From Eutreptiella sp. 'Long Island Sound 2002' (lineage: Eukaryota > Euglenozoa > Euglenophyceae > Eutreptiales > Eutreptiaceae), in contig OZ038378.1 of the NCBI GenBank assembly GCA_964036045.1, positions 176,350,341 to 176,414,340 of the forward strand: DNA of 64,000 bases, written 5' to 3'. The notes under the pieces were generated by a model. The model was not told the DNA's origin, ran no database searches, and saw nothing but the letters and a program-made list of their open reading frames with translations. A program made the translations under genes and the position numbers. This document shows positions 21,122 through 31,109 of this stretch, one piece after another; positions within the stretch are counted from its first letter, which is position 1, and every line of letters starts with the position of its first letter.

Positions 21122-23100
21122 CCACAGCTTGCAGTGATGTTCAACGTTGGGCTGGTGATTGTGTAGGCAATAGCTTATTGGCTAGGAATGCACACGAACA
21201 AAGATTGCGTTAGCATCCGACATCCCACGTATGTTTACCACTTTAAGTGTGTCTTGCGCGCCTAAAAACTACTTTATATTCCTTAGAGGGTCCGTTCTGC
21301 ATGATATAGCGTGCAATGTAGTGCTTTCCATGCAACAAATTTGAAGCATACCAACAACAGTACTTTGTTCAACCAACAAATATACAGAAGAACTTCAATA
21401 TCGAACTTTGTGAAAAATTGTAGAAGATGGAAGCTAACGGTTCCCTTGTTCTTCTGCATACTAGACAACATGAAGGAAAGGGGGGGGGGGGGGGGCACCA
21501 TCAAAATGTTGATAGCCACCTTGCACCACTGGTTTACAACCGCTGTGCAACTCTGCCTTTCTTCCGGGCTGAAACAATTCGGAAACCAAAAATTGATGAA
21601 CTCAGCACATAATCAAGAACTAAGCAAGTGATGGAGCGGCAGTTCAAAACGAAGACCACGAAGAGGATTGAAATACCAGATCATATGGCACCTGCAGTAC
21701 AACAATAATAGGTTTACATGGTCTTGCACTTGTGCACTTGCTTGCATGAAATGTGTATGTTTACAATAGAATACAAAGAGACCTGCATTCGCTTTTATTG
21801 CGACTTATGTATCAATTTTTCGTCACATAGATCCAGAAATCACTTCAGCAAAGGTCAACAAATGAGAACTTGGATATTTTTTTTGTGGTAAAAACTAAAA
21901 GGGCCATATGAAAGACAATATTAAAAATAGTGAAAAAGCATCAAAGATTTTCTTGAAATGCACCAAAATAAAAGTCCTGTCCTAACATTTTGGCACTTCT
22001 TGTATATGTGTGCGCCAGGTGTTTTAAGAAAGGACTGAGCCCAATGCAGAGGTCTGTACCTGAGTGCTGGCACAGTCTAAATGGACCCCTGCTACTGTAT
22101 GGGAGGGTAGTACGGGGGTGCTGAGCTGTGTGCATGCTCCTGTGGGATCATTTTCTATAAAAGCTCCCAAAGACAGTGCTCATGCACAGTGCATGGTGTT
22201 TCTTATCAAAAAAAGGTACTAGGATTTTTTGGGCAACACCCGGAAAGGGATGGGGAGAAATCGGTGCGACAGCATAATAATAATAATTTTTTCTCCACGG
22301 TCCTGCGACCAAAACCGGTTCTGTCAACGGCAATCTGAGGCCCCAGCCGGCATCTTTTGCCTGAAGAAAACCGGCCCCCCAGATCTGCAGAAATCGGCCA
22401 GAAAAAGCCAGATCGAAAGTGGCCCTCGATGGGGGCATTTTACCTTACACAGAAAATTTCCACATGTGTGTGTATACTGGAGCATGTGTGTGTACATTGA
22501 ATGCAATGAATGCAAAACATGCACCCTATTTCAGACCCTACCATGTTCAATTGATTTTGGCTGCGGAGTTGGTGCCGGCTGGAGTAGTTGTTCATACATC
22601 AATGTTTCGATTCATTGTGTTAAAATGTGTGGTGACATAATGATGATGCCATTGCCGTCACCGAAACCGGCATTCTTTGGTGGCTTAGAAAACAGGTCAT
22701 AGTGTGCTCCGTATCAAAGAAGTATAAGACCCACTTCAAAAAGACCACTATATAAGACCCACCCGACATGGCTCAGGGGGAAAAAATTATAAGCCCCGGA
22801 TCTACAATCGGGGGGGAAGGAGTAACCCGGTTTGGGCCACGGATTCGAAACAACATGATAGTGAAACATTGGCCAAATTGCAGTGTGACCTAATTAAGAG
22901 TTGGAAAGAGGTTCTGGAATTGGGATGTTTCCGGTCATCACAATTCAAGTGCCAGAAGCCCAAATTGTATCCACTGCGCCGAACACACCAATCGTAGGCC
23001 AAGGAAAGGCAGATAAGCAAAGGTACAAAAACAATAAGTGCAAGAGAAACTCAACAGCATGAGTAGTTCCCCAACAATACGGACAATGGGTTAACTCCTT
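21122..23100. other. Intergenic, no supported gene
   Basis: Contains a G-run at 21480-21496, an AAT triplet run near 22276 and AT-rich sequence. A frame at 21311-21631 crosses the G-run and is probably chance. Confidence 0.45.
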
Positions 23101-23416
23101 AACATGTGAGACACACCCACCCTCATAATTACGCTCTTTGTTATTACAATGCAAACTCCACCCCTCTCGGCTTTTGCAAAGCCATTTGCAATTAGTTTTC
23201 CGTATTTCAAACAGTGGGTTGCCTCTTGAACCATTAACTCACACTTTCATTGGAATTTCCAATTATCCAACATGGGAGGATGCAAACTCCACCCCCGTCA
23301 GCCTTTGCACCACCATTTGAATTTTTTTCAACCAATGTGCCATTTGCAATTTGTTTTCCGTATTTCGCACAGTGGGTTGCCTCTTGAACCATTGACTCAC
23401 ACTTTCATTCCAACAT
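23101..23416. repeat. 131-136-bp repeat units, left block
   Basis: Two full units and a partial one. Each unit starts with TGCAAACTCCACCCC (23150, 23281) and contains CAGTGGGTTGCCTCTTGAACC and CTCACACTTTCATT. The spacing is 131 bp. Related units resume at 24300. Confidence 0.75.
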
Positions 23417-24299
23417 GTGGCCGCTGTCTTGGGCTATCACGATGGGATATGGTGAGAATTGGTGGTCCATTTGCCTTTGTTATTGCACCTCTTTTGCATG
23501 CACGTCCAATTGCATTGTGTTCCATCCGATTGGGTTGCTTGACATCCCTAGGAGCGCCCTACGGTAAGTGTTTGTTCAACATTTTTTGTCCACACGGGGC
23601 CTCCGCGCAGTTCAACCCCGGAATGTGTATATTGCTCACTTTAGCCTATGGGAGCGAAACCGACCATTCTCCAAAAATATTGCAGCAGGAGGATTGCAAG
23701 CAAATGAAACGAATTCAACATACTATGTGTATGCAGTATGCTCTTCAAAAAGAATTGTTCCATAGCACATCATGTGCTCTGTGGCGGTATGTGGCAAGCA
23801 GACACAAGGCAAGACAAGGTCACAATCAACAAGAGTCGGAGACCCCCCATGCCATGACCATGCCATTGCGCAATGCTAGTGGTGCCTCTTTTCATTTAAT
23901 TTACCCGTGACGTAGTGTGGTCTCCACAATGATGAGGAGTCGGTGTCTATGTCCCACCCCAAAAGAATCCATCGGCGGGGGTGTCATACCGTCCACGGCG
24001 TTCTTCACAACACCAGGCACAAAGCAAACACCCCCGAAAAGACTTAAAAAGACGCAAACGGACGCCACCAAAAAACCAAAACGGACGCAAGTGGGCGCAC
24101 CCCACAATCACAATGCTTAATCAATTGGTTGAATCTTTCTTCCGGTGCATTGCCCGCTTTTGCCTGATAGCGATGTCCAATGTGCCTACTTCCAAGTGGG
24201 AAGCAAAAACGGCGCTTTTTTTGCGATACAAAATTGTGGTGGCCATTCCAAGGTGGTCAACAACACGGGCTTGCGCATTTGGATGTTGGAACTTTTGGA
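23417..24299. other. About 0.88-kb insertion between repeat blocks, with eroded coding-like frames
   Basis: Interrupts the repeat array. It contains a frame to 23910 (KILQQEDCKQMKRIQHTMCM) and another that starts at 24145 and runs past the block to 24336 (NTGLRIWMLELLENIQF). Neither shows a known motif. A possible mobile-element remnant inserted into the repeat array. Confidence 0.3.
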
Positions 24300-24530
24300 G
24301 AACATCCAATTTCCAACATTGCAACGTGGTACTTGAGATGATGATGCAAACGCCACCCCTCTCGTCCTTTGCATAGCCATTTGAAGTCTTTTCAAGAAAT
24401 ATGGACAATGGGTAACCTCCTTGACCATGATGTCACACCTTCCAATTTCCAACATTCCAACATGGCACTTGTTACGCTGATGCAAACTCCACCCCTCTCG
24501 GCCTTTGCACACAAAGCTTGGACACACTCC
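24300..24530. repeat. 131-136-bp repeat units, right block
   Basis: TGCAAACGCCACCCCTCTCG at 24345 and TGCAAACTCCACCCCTCTCG at 24481 are 136 bp apart, in the same orientation as the left block. AATTTCCAACATT precedes both, matching the unit end seen in the left block. Confidence 0.75.
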
Positions 24531-25204
24531 ATAGAACAGACATCCACGATGGTCTGCCGTTCATGGCCGTTCGAGAGCGCCTTCTTGTCTTGTGCTTTTG
24601 TTAGTCATCGATGTGGAAGATGGGTGTGTGTTTCAGCTACGCGAGGTTATCCGCCATGGGTACTTGTTTTGCGTCATGCTGTACAGCACATGCTAGTTAC
24701 ATAGAGCAAATCCCAATTACCCCATGCCACTCACAGTACAAACTATGAACAGCATACTTGACATGGGACCCATTGATGTCGTCACTAGCACTGAGTTGTC
24801 ACCAGCAACCAATTGCTTGAACTCTCCAAGGACCAATGAAGTCATGGGTTACCTTGGGCCCTAGCCCCTTTGCATAGAGGATGAGGAGGTGGATACCGCT
24901 GGGTGGGATTAAGAATCCATGCATGCACAATGCATGTACAATCCATCTACACGCGATTCGCACAACAAGAATGCCGCACACACACACACACACACAGTAC
25001 AAGCAGTTAAACCACTACTTTTCCTTGAGGCTTTTGGTTTTCATCCATCTCAGTCCAACGCTAAACTTGTTATGAAACCGCCGGTGTTTTGCTGTCAACC
25101 TAGTGACGTTGCCATCCCCCATCACAGCAGCATAGGCTGGATGCTTTCAGCCCAAACACGTGTGACAAGTGCGGCAGGCAATAGGGGGAGGGGGGTTTAT
25201 GGGG
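24531..25204. other. Intergenic region before the retroelement
   Basis: Short (CA)n tract at 24977-24996. No supported gene. Confidence 0.5.
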
Positions 25205-25316
25205 TAGGTGATCGGGATCATTTTTGATCCAAACACTAGGCACTGGAGGGGGGGGGGGGGCTTTTCGAGGGTGGTGATCCAAAAGTGATCCATGGATCAT
25301 TCTTGGACCATTTTGC
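25205..25316 (+). repeat. Left terminal direct repeat of the retroelement
   Basis: Begins TAGGTGATC. It contains the hairpin GGATCA-TTTT-TGATCC, a G-run of about 15 and TGATCCAAAAGTGATCC, and ends ATCATTCTTGGACCATTTTG. The right copy is at 28431-28544. Confidence 0.8.
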
Positions 25317-25550
25317 TAACTATACTTCCACTACTACTATACTTTCTGAGTGTCTAATTTTTTCCGGTTTTTGTGACAACCCTACTGTTGGGGCTCTGTC
25401 ATTTTTTTGTGCAACCGTGGAGCCTTTGCCTTTGTGTGCTCGCTGAGATTGACTTGTGGGCAGTTCATCTTTGGAAAAAACGATCCAACACCACGGTAAC
25501 ATGCAAGTACAAAGGGGAAAAGATGATTCAACACCTCATGTAACAAGCAG

Positions 25551-27815
25551 GTACCGTCCTTCAAAAGCTTTAAGGAGGCTCTTGCGCGAAGCCTGCAGTG
25601 CCTGCAATCCACGCTACCTAATCGCAGGCGCCAGGCCTCCTCCTGTCTGGCCAGTGCGTTGGAAGACGTGGTTGAACGATTTTACACCTCCGTTGCGCGC
25701 GCGTTCCCTAAACGCCTCTATGAGCCTGCCCTGAGGGCAGCGGGCGCAAAGCTTCCTTCAGAGCTGGTGTTCGGCGTTTTTGATAAGGGCACCGAGGTAC
25801 CCAACTTCATCTGCGTCAACGGCTGGCGCGAAATCCACCGTCGCATTTTTCTGGACACCCCCCGTTATAAGGAATTGTTGCGGTGTGCGGACGCGCGTGA
25901 TGCACGGTTTCTACTGCTTTGGCGGCTGGCGGATACACTCTCCCTGAGCTTTTTTGGTAAGTACTGTGCCTTCTCCATCCAACATGCGCTTTCCCTCCTC
26001 CCTGATGCCGCTGCCACCCAGTGCGCGTGCATGCACGGTCGCTGTCGACCATCTGCCGGCTGTAAGTCGCTTTATGCCCCGCTACTGGCGACTGCGTGCT
26101 CCAAGCTGAAAAAATTGGGACCGGGTTTTTGGGCGCGCGACCTTACCACTGCGCCCCCCCTGCATGATTTGCTCTCCCCCTCTATCCTTGCGCGACGTGT
26201 ACGAGGCACCCTGCGGTCTTGTCCTGATTTTCTCCCGCCTATGGATGGGCCTAGCGTCTCCACACTGCCCGCTGATAGTCCTGCCAGCTCTGTGGACTTC
26301 CCACGGACGCTGGCGCATGCACTCCCTGAGTTGTTTGGGAGCCCTGCCCCGCGTGTGTCCCGCTGCATGGTTAGGCCTTCGGCAGGTGCGCGGGCTCAGC
26401 GTTGTCGACCGCCGCGCGTGGGCGACCGCGTGTCCGCCTCTGTCGCGGGTGCCCACCAGTGTCTGGCTGGACATGGCCCAGCCTGCCCTGCTGGGTCGGA
26501 ACGCCCCCCTGCTACCTCAGCGCGAGACACGCCTGCAACCCCTGCTGAGCCCCTCCGTCGCCTAACGCCCCAAGTCCTTCTCTCTCTCTCTACTAGTGAT
26601 GCCTCCACTCTGCCGCCCCAACGGGCCTGTATACAATTGGGTTTGCGTGATGTTCCTGTGCGCATGGGAGTGCCTGATGTTGAGGTCCTCGTGAAGCATA
26701 AATACCGGGAGGATTTAGCTGACGCGCCGGTGAAAGTTCGAGAGATTTTGCGTCACGGTGGCCACCCTTTTCGTCTCGCGAATAGAAAGCTGTCTCGCTG
26801 CCTCTCGTTAGTTTGGAAGTTTGCTGAATCTTTACCGTCGTCTGTGGAAGTGGTGTCCATGGAAAATTTAAAGTCGTTTGTGCATAAACTACGCGGTGAG
26901 GGTGTAACGCCAGGGCTGTGGGGCGAATTAGATGTTGTGGAAATGTTTCCCAATATTCCGCGCCCTCTAGTGGTGACGGCGCTGGAGCACTATTGGCAGC
27001 TGCTCTGTGAAGCGCGTGGTTGTAGCTCTGATCGTCTGATTTTCCATGTCCACAAGGGTGGTCTTCGTTCACTGGACTACGTTGGTGCGCCTTCCCGTGA
27101 CTCCTCTTTCCATCATCTTTCGTTTCATGATGTGCTGTCCTTCGTTGTGTGGGACCTGACGTGGAATGACTGTTTTGTGCACTACAGTAGCGTGTTCTGC
27201 CAGTGTAAAGGAGTACCGATTGGTGGATCTGCGTCTGCCCAGTATGCCAGCATTGTCCTGATGTACCTGGAACGCAATGTGTCTTGGAGTTCCTTCCCAC
27301 CCTGCATGCGGTACCGTGACAACTATTTGTTTTACTTGCGTGCGTCCGACCCAGCACTGCTTCAGAACCCTGGTGAGTATCTGGCAGGTGTTTCTGAGCG
27401 CTTGCAGGATGCAGTTGGACTGCCGTTGCAGGTTGAAGGATGGGGTGAGTCCCTGGACTTTCTTGAGTCCACCCTGTGTTTTACGAATGGTCTGCCGGAT
27501 ATAGGCTTGAAGGTACCGCTGGCATTTGCTCCGCGGGGCTCGCCAACACCACCACAATTTGTGAAAATGGTCGACGCGCACAGCCCCAATGCTCCGCGAG
27601 TGCTGCAGTCCTTTATCCCTAACATTTTTCGAAAAGCTAACTGGTACCGTTTCGACGATCTCCGGTTTGTTATTAATATCGGACACATGATTCGCTTGCT
27701 GCGTACTAAAGGTTACCCGTCAGCGTGGTGGAGGCCCACCATGTTTGCTAAGGCGGCAGCTCTGGATATGAGCTGCCTGATGCATGTGGCGTGGGCCCTG
27801 GGTGCGGATGAGTAG
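25551..27815 (+). CDS. Reverse transcriptase with YRDN catalytic box
   Basis: RNA-templated DNA polymerase of a retroelement. The frame is open from 25527 and ends at TAG 27813-27815. A plausible acceptor (AACAAGCAG) sets the exon start at 25551, giving 754 residues. The first in-frame ATG is only at 26031, so the start may lie in an upstream exon. Residues 1-350 match nothing I know and include a CACMHGRC-x5-C cluster. Polymerase motifs follow in order: A, LDVVEMFPNIPR (Asp461); B, KGVPIGGSASAQYAS (from 553); C, YRDN (588-591) in place of the usual YxDD; then LQVEGWGESLDFLEST, like motif D. The second Asp of motif C is therefore Asn. No stop or frameshift interrupts the polymerase domain. 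The element could be active, or a conserved lineage with altered chemistry. Confidence 0.75.
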   Translation, partial: VPSFKSFKEALARSLQCLQSTLPNRRRQASSCLASALEDVVERFYTSVARAFPKRLYEPALRAAGAKLPSELVFGVFDKGTEVPNFICVNGWREIHRRIFLDTPRYKELLRCADARDARFLLLWRLADTLSLSFFGKYCAFSIQHALSLLPDAAATQCACMHGRCRPSAGCKSLYAPLLATACSKLKKLGPGFWARDLTTAPPLHDLLSPSILARRVRGTLRSCPDFLPPMDGPSVSTLPADSPASSVDFPRTLAHALPELFGSPAPRVSRCMVRPSAGARAQRCRPPRVGDRVSASVAGAHQCLAGHGPACPAGSERPPATSARDTPATPAEPLRRLTPQVLLSLSTSDASTLPPQRACIQLGLRDVPVRMGVPDVEVLVKHKYREDLADAPVKVREILRHGGHPFRLANRKLSRCLSLVWKFAESLPSSVEVVSMENLKSFVHKLRGEGVTPGLWGELDVVEMFPNIPRPLVVTALEHYWQLLCEARGCSSDRLIFHVHKGGLRSLDYVGAPSRDSSFHHLSFHDVLSFVVWDLTWNDCFVHYSSVFCQCKGVPIGGSASAQYASIVLMYLERNVSWSSFPPCMRYRDNYLFYLRASDPALLQNPGEYLAGVSERLQDAVGLPLQVEGWGESLDFLESTLCFTNGLPDIGLKVPLAFAPRGSPTPPQFVKMVDAHSPNAPRVLQSFIPNIFRKANWYRFDDLRFVINIGHMIRLLRTKGYPSAWWRPTMFAKAAALDMSCLMHVAWALGADE

Positions 27816-28430
27816 CAGCTACCTAATCTGTGTGTGCCCATGACATGAGTTTTCCACCTCGGGATTAGGCGCTGTGATTTGTTGCACTTTGGTGTGGGGC
27901 TGGTTTTACCGAACTCTATGCCGTGTGCATGACACTTCATAGCCACTATCTCTCCTCGCTTGCAGAAATTGATCAATCGCCTGTTCCTTCCGCTTTTTGT
28001 TTCGCTGGGCTGTGGGTCTGCTGTGCCCTGTCTGTACCCTGTCAACGGTGAAACACGAGTGGTGGAAACGTAGGCGGCCAGTCGACGCAAGTGAGTGATC
28101 GGAGGTACCAACAAGGAAAAAATATTCTGTATAGAAAGCAACATGCGGATGCACCAATTAGTCCAAACAAAATGATCCAAAAATTTAACGTCCCAAAAAA
28201 AATGAAAAAGGAAAGGAAAAAAGGGAAATGGTTCAAAGTTCAGGCAAGACACATACAATTGATCCACAAGAGCACAAGAGCATTGCATTTCTTTGCTTGT
28301 TGCTTGCACGTTACACTACACCACATACACTTTGAACAAATTGGTGGCTATTGGTAAATTGGTAGTTTGTAAAACCTTTTTTTTCCGCCGCGCAACAGGC
28401 ATCGGGGGGGGTTTACTCTCTCGAATAATC

Positions 28431-28544
28431 TAGGTGATGCGGATCATTTTTGATCCAAACACTAGTCAGTGGCACGGGGTGGGGGGGGGGGTTCGAGGGT
28501 GGTGATCCAAAAGTGATCCACCGATCATTCTTGGACCATTTTGC
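28431..28544 (+). repeat. Right terminal direct repeat of the retroelement
   Basis: Same order of blocks as 25205-25316: TAGGTGAT, GGATCATTTTTGATCC, AAACACTAG, G-run, TTCGAGGGTGGTGATCC, AAAAGTGATCC, GATCATTCTTGGACCATT. The differences are mainly in the G-run and its surroundings. Confidence 0.8.
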
Positions 28545-30950
28545 CCATTGTGCTTTCAACTATATGCCCATGGTCTTGTGGACTTGTAGATCAATTTTGT
28601 GTGCCTTGTCAAGACCTCAAACCATTTTCTCTGCTCTTTTATTTTGAAGTTGGATTGCTGGACCAATTTTGTGTGCCTTTGTGTGCCTTTCTCTTTTGGT
28701 TTTTTTTTTGGAAATTACATTTTTGGATCATTGTTTTAAACACAAATTGGTGGATCAGTTGATGCGAGCGGCTGTTCTTTTGCACCGTTTCTCATGCTTG
28801 CTCAATACCCTCCCCCCCCCTGACAAGAGAACCCGTACTCTTAATTTTTTGCCCCTTGGAAATTTAACCGTGTCACATACATGGCGGGGTTTCAACCGTG
28901 TCACTAGTATGTTTGGTTTGTGTGTACTCCATGAGTCCCTTTCGTAATTAGCTCTTAAACATGAGTGAAAACGGCAACGACAATGTTGAGATGGAATAAT
29001 TGCGTGAAGTTATGCAACCAACACTTACAGAACGGTTGGTTGTTGAAGTGTGGCGGCCCTTTGAGGCAGGGCACCCATCAGTAATGCAAGATTTGCCACA
29101 TCTATTTGCACTCCGGGGGCATGGCTGTCAATAGCCAGGGCAAGTGTGCTTTCTGCCCTTGAGGCTCTGCGAAGAGTTGTTATGGATGCTTGAAGATTTT
29201 CCGTTGTCTGTGTTTTTTTGGCAAAATGTGGGCTCGTCCACGGGGACCCCCACTATGTGCACATGTTTCTCTCCAGGTGTGAATTGTGTCGCTTATTCCG
29301 ACCGTGTCTCCTAACAGCTTTTTCCACCCCCCTCAAATGAAATCCACCGTGTCACATATCGGGGGGGAATTTTCGTGTCTCTTGTCAAGGGGGGGGGGTA
29401 TGTTGCTTTGTACTTGCACTACGTGTTAGTTATACTACATGTTGGATCATTTTTCTTGATGACGAATTGGTGGATCATTTCTTTGCTTTGTGCCTCTTTG
29501 CTTTTGTGTACTCCACTTTTTCTAATAGTGCATTAGTTTGTGTGCCTGCCTTCTTTGTGTTTGCATGATTCCATGTGTGTGCTCATTGCAACCTCGGGTT
29601 CTTGGGCCCCTAGGAGTGTCTTCACTGGCCCCAAGAAATGTCCACGTTTCCACATGGATGGTCCGGAAAATCGCGGATCATTTTGCTCGGCAGTGGGGGG
29701 GGGGGGTTATGGGGTAGGTGATCGTGGTCCGTGGATCATTTGGGGTGGGGGTATGGACCCCCGCTGATCAATGTTCCGTGGACTACCTTATGCACTTCAC
29801 ATGCCTTTTATGTACTCAATTTTTAACAATAGTGTGTTGGTTTGTGCTATGTGTGTGCACTTTGCAACCCTACGTTCTTGAGCCCCTAGGAGTGTCTTCA
29901 TTAGCCCCCACGATTGCCCACGTGTCCGGAAAGGTGGTCCAGAAAAACCGCGGATCATTTCTTGAGCAACAGCAATGCTTGGTTCATCTGCCTTGTGTTT
30001 TAGATTGTACCGCCACTCAGTGCCCGCTTCTATCCTCCGGCTTTTGATAGCCGCGCAATACATCTTCTTTCATGAGTGATGTGATGCTATATCTATAGGC
30101 AGTGGCAAGTTGGCTTAGTCCGCTCTCAAAAAGGTTGCCTTTTATTTGAACCCATGTTCTTAAGTCGTGATTATAAGTTGCTAGTGCACAAATTACGCAC
30201 GTCTTCACGCGTGCTGGGCCGTGGCCGTGCCTCACTCTTCTCAAACAAAGGGTTGTGCCTTGTGTTGTCTCCTCGTTCTTTGCGCTCCGTGTGCCCTAGT
30301 GTTTGTGCCTCATGGGGTAAATTATGGGAACAACCACACAATCGACGTGAGCATCAGTTGTTGAGAAAATATCATCAATGCCTTTCCTCATTGTGTTTTT
30401 TTATCAAGGACGAAGAACTCAATTGTGGATCAACAACATTATCGGCAAGCAATAATTGTGTGTGTCAAACACCTTGTTTTTAGTTTATTTGCTTTGCAAT
30501 TTGTGCCCCAAGTTGCATTAAGAAGGCTTTTCCAGAGGAGCCCGATTCGGAGTTGTCAATCGTCTCAATTTGCTTTGTTGTGTGCCCACCTAGTGTATGT
30601 GCATGCCCATTGTGGCTCTACATTGGAAGGTTGGTGTAAGAGTTGGTGAGGCCAGGGCTACCAGTAGTCTTCGCAGCGTGCTGTGGCTTTTTCCAGGTTT
30701 TTTTTGGGTTTGATCCATTTTGGATGGTAGGAAGGGGGTGGGGTTTGAGGAGGGGGGGGGGGGTCAGCACCGTTCCTGATCCATGACCCGGTCCATTTGG
30801 GGTGGGGGTGGGGGGGTTTTCCAGCACCCTGATGTGCAACGGATCAGATTGCCTAGTTCCCATTGACACGCACGCTGGAATTGCACAAGCAGCCCGCGCA
30901 TCCCTCTGCAGACACAATGATTGATGTTGCCGCTGCATTCCTTGAGGTTG
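28545..30950. other. GATC-rich repeat region
   Basis: Carries many GGATCATT / TGATCC blocks related to the retroelement ends (28721-28760, 29443-29480, 29706-29745, 29950-29965, 30711-30730). A segment is duplicated in tandem: 29530-29705 and 29815-29970 share GAGCCCCTAGGAGTGTCTTCA-type blocks, then CCGGAAA and CGCGGATCATTT. No gene supported. Confidence 0.6.
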
Positions 30951-31109
30951 CAAGCCGCGGCAGCGGAATGCAGTGCAACAGATGATGAGCCTCCTCGAAA
31001 GAAGCTCTGCACTGACCAGAGCCATGCAGCCCTAGAGCCCATTGGTTCAACAAATGGCACTTCCGGGTTCAAGCCGCTGCCCCGGGTTAGGGATGATGCA
31101 GAGATGCAG
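30951..31109 (+). CDS. Candidate exon with a basic PPRKK motif
   Basis: Ends at a strong donor (CAG before GTAAGG) in phase 0. It encodes SATDDEPPRKKLCTDQ, a possible nuclear localisation signal. The acceptor is uncertain (TTGCAAG at 30950), because the better CTGCAG at 30911 would place a stop in frame. Confidence 0.35.

Larger units (their letters stand above)
25205..28544 (+). mobile_element. Retroelement of about 3.3 kb with direct terminal repeats and an atypical reverse transcriptase
   Basis: A long reverse-transcriptase frame (25551-27815) is flanked on both sides by copies of a repeat of about 113 bp in the same orientation (25205-25316 and 28431-28544). The layout resembles the terminal repeats of LTR or Penelope-like elements. 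The flanks are about 85-90% alike by eye outside their G-run. I see no integrase, GIY-YIG nuclease or protease domain. Related partial repeats continue at 29700-29745, so the flanks could also be part of a local repeat family. Confidence 0.55.

Noticed and set aside
23150-24500. CRISPR-like regularly spaced repeats
   Set aside because: Units are 131-136 bp, diverged and contiguous, without short repeats and unique spacers, in a eukaryotic context.
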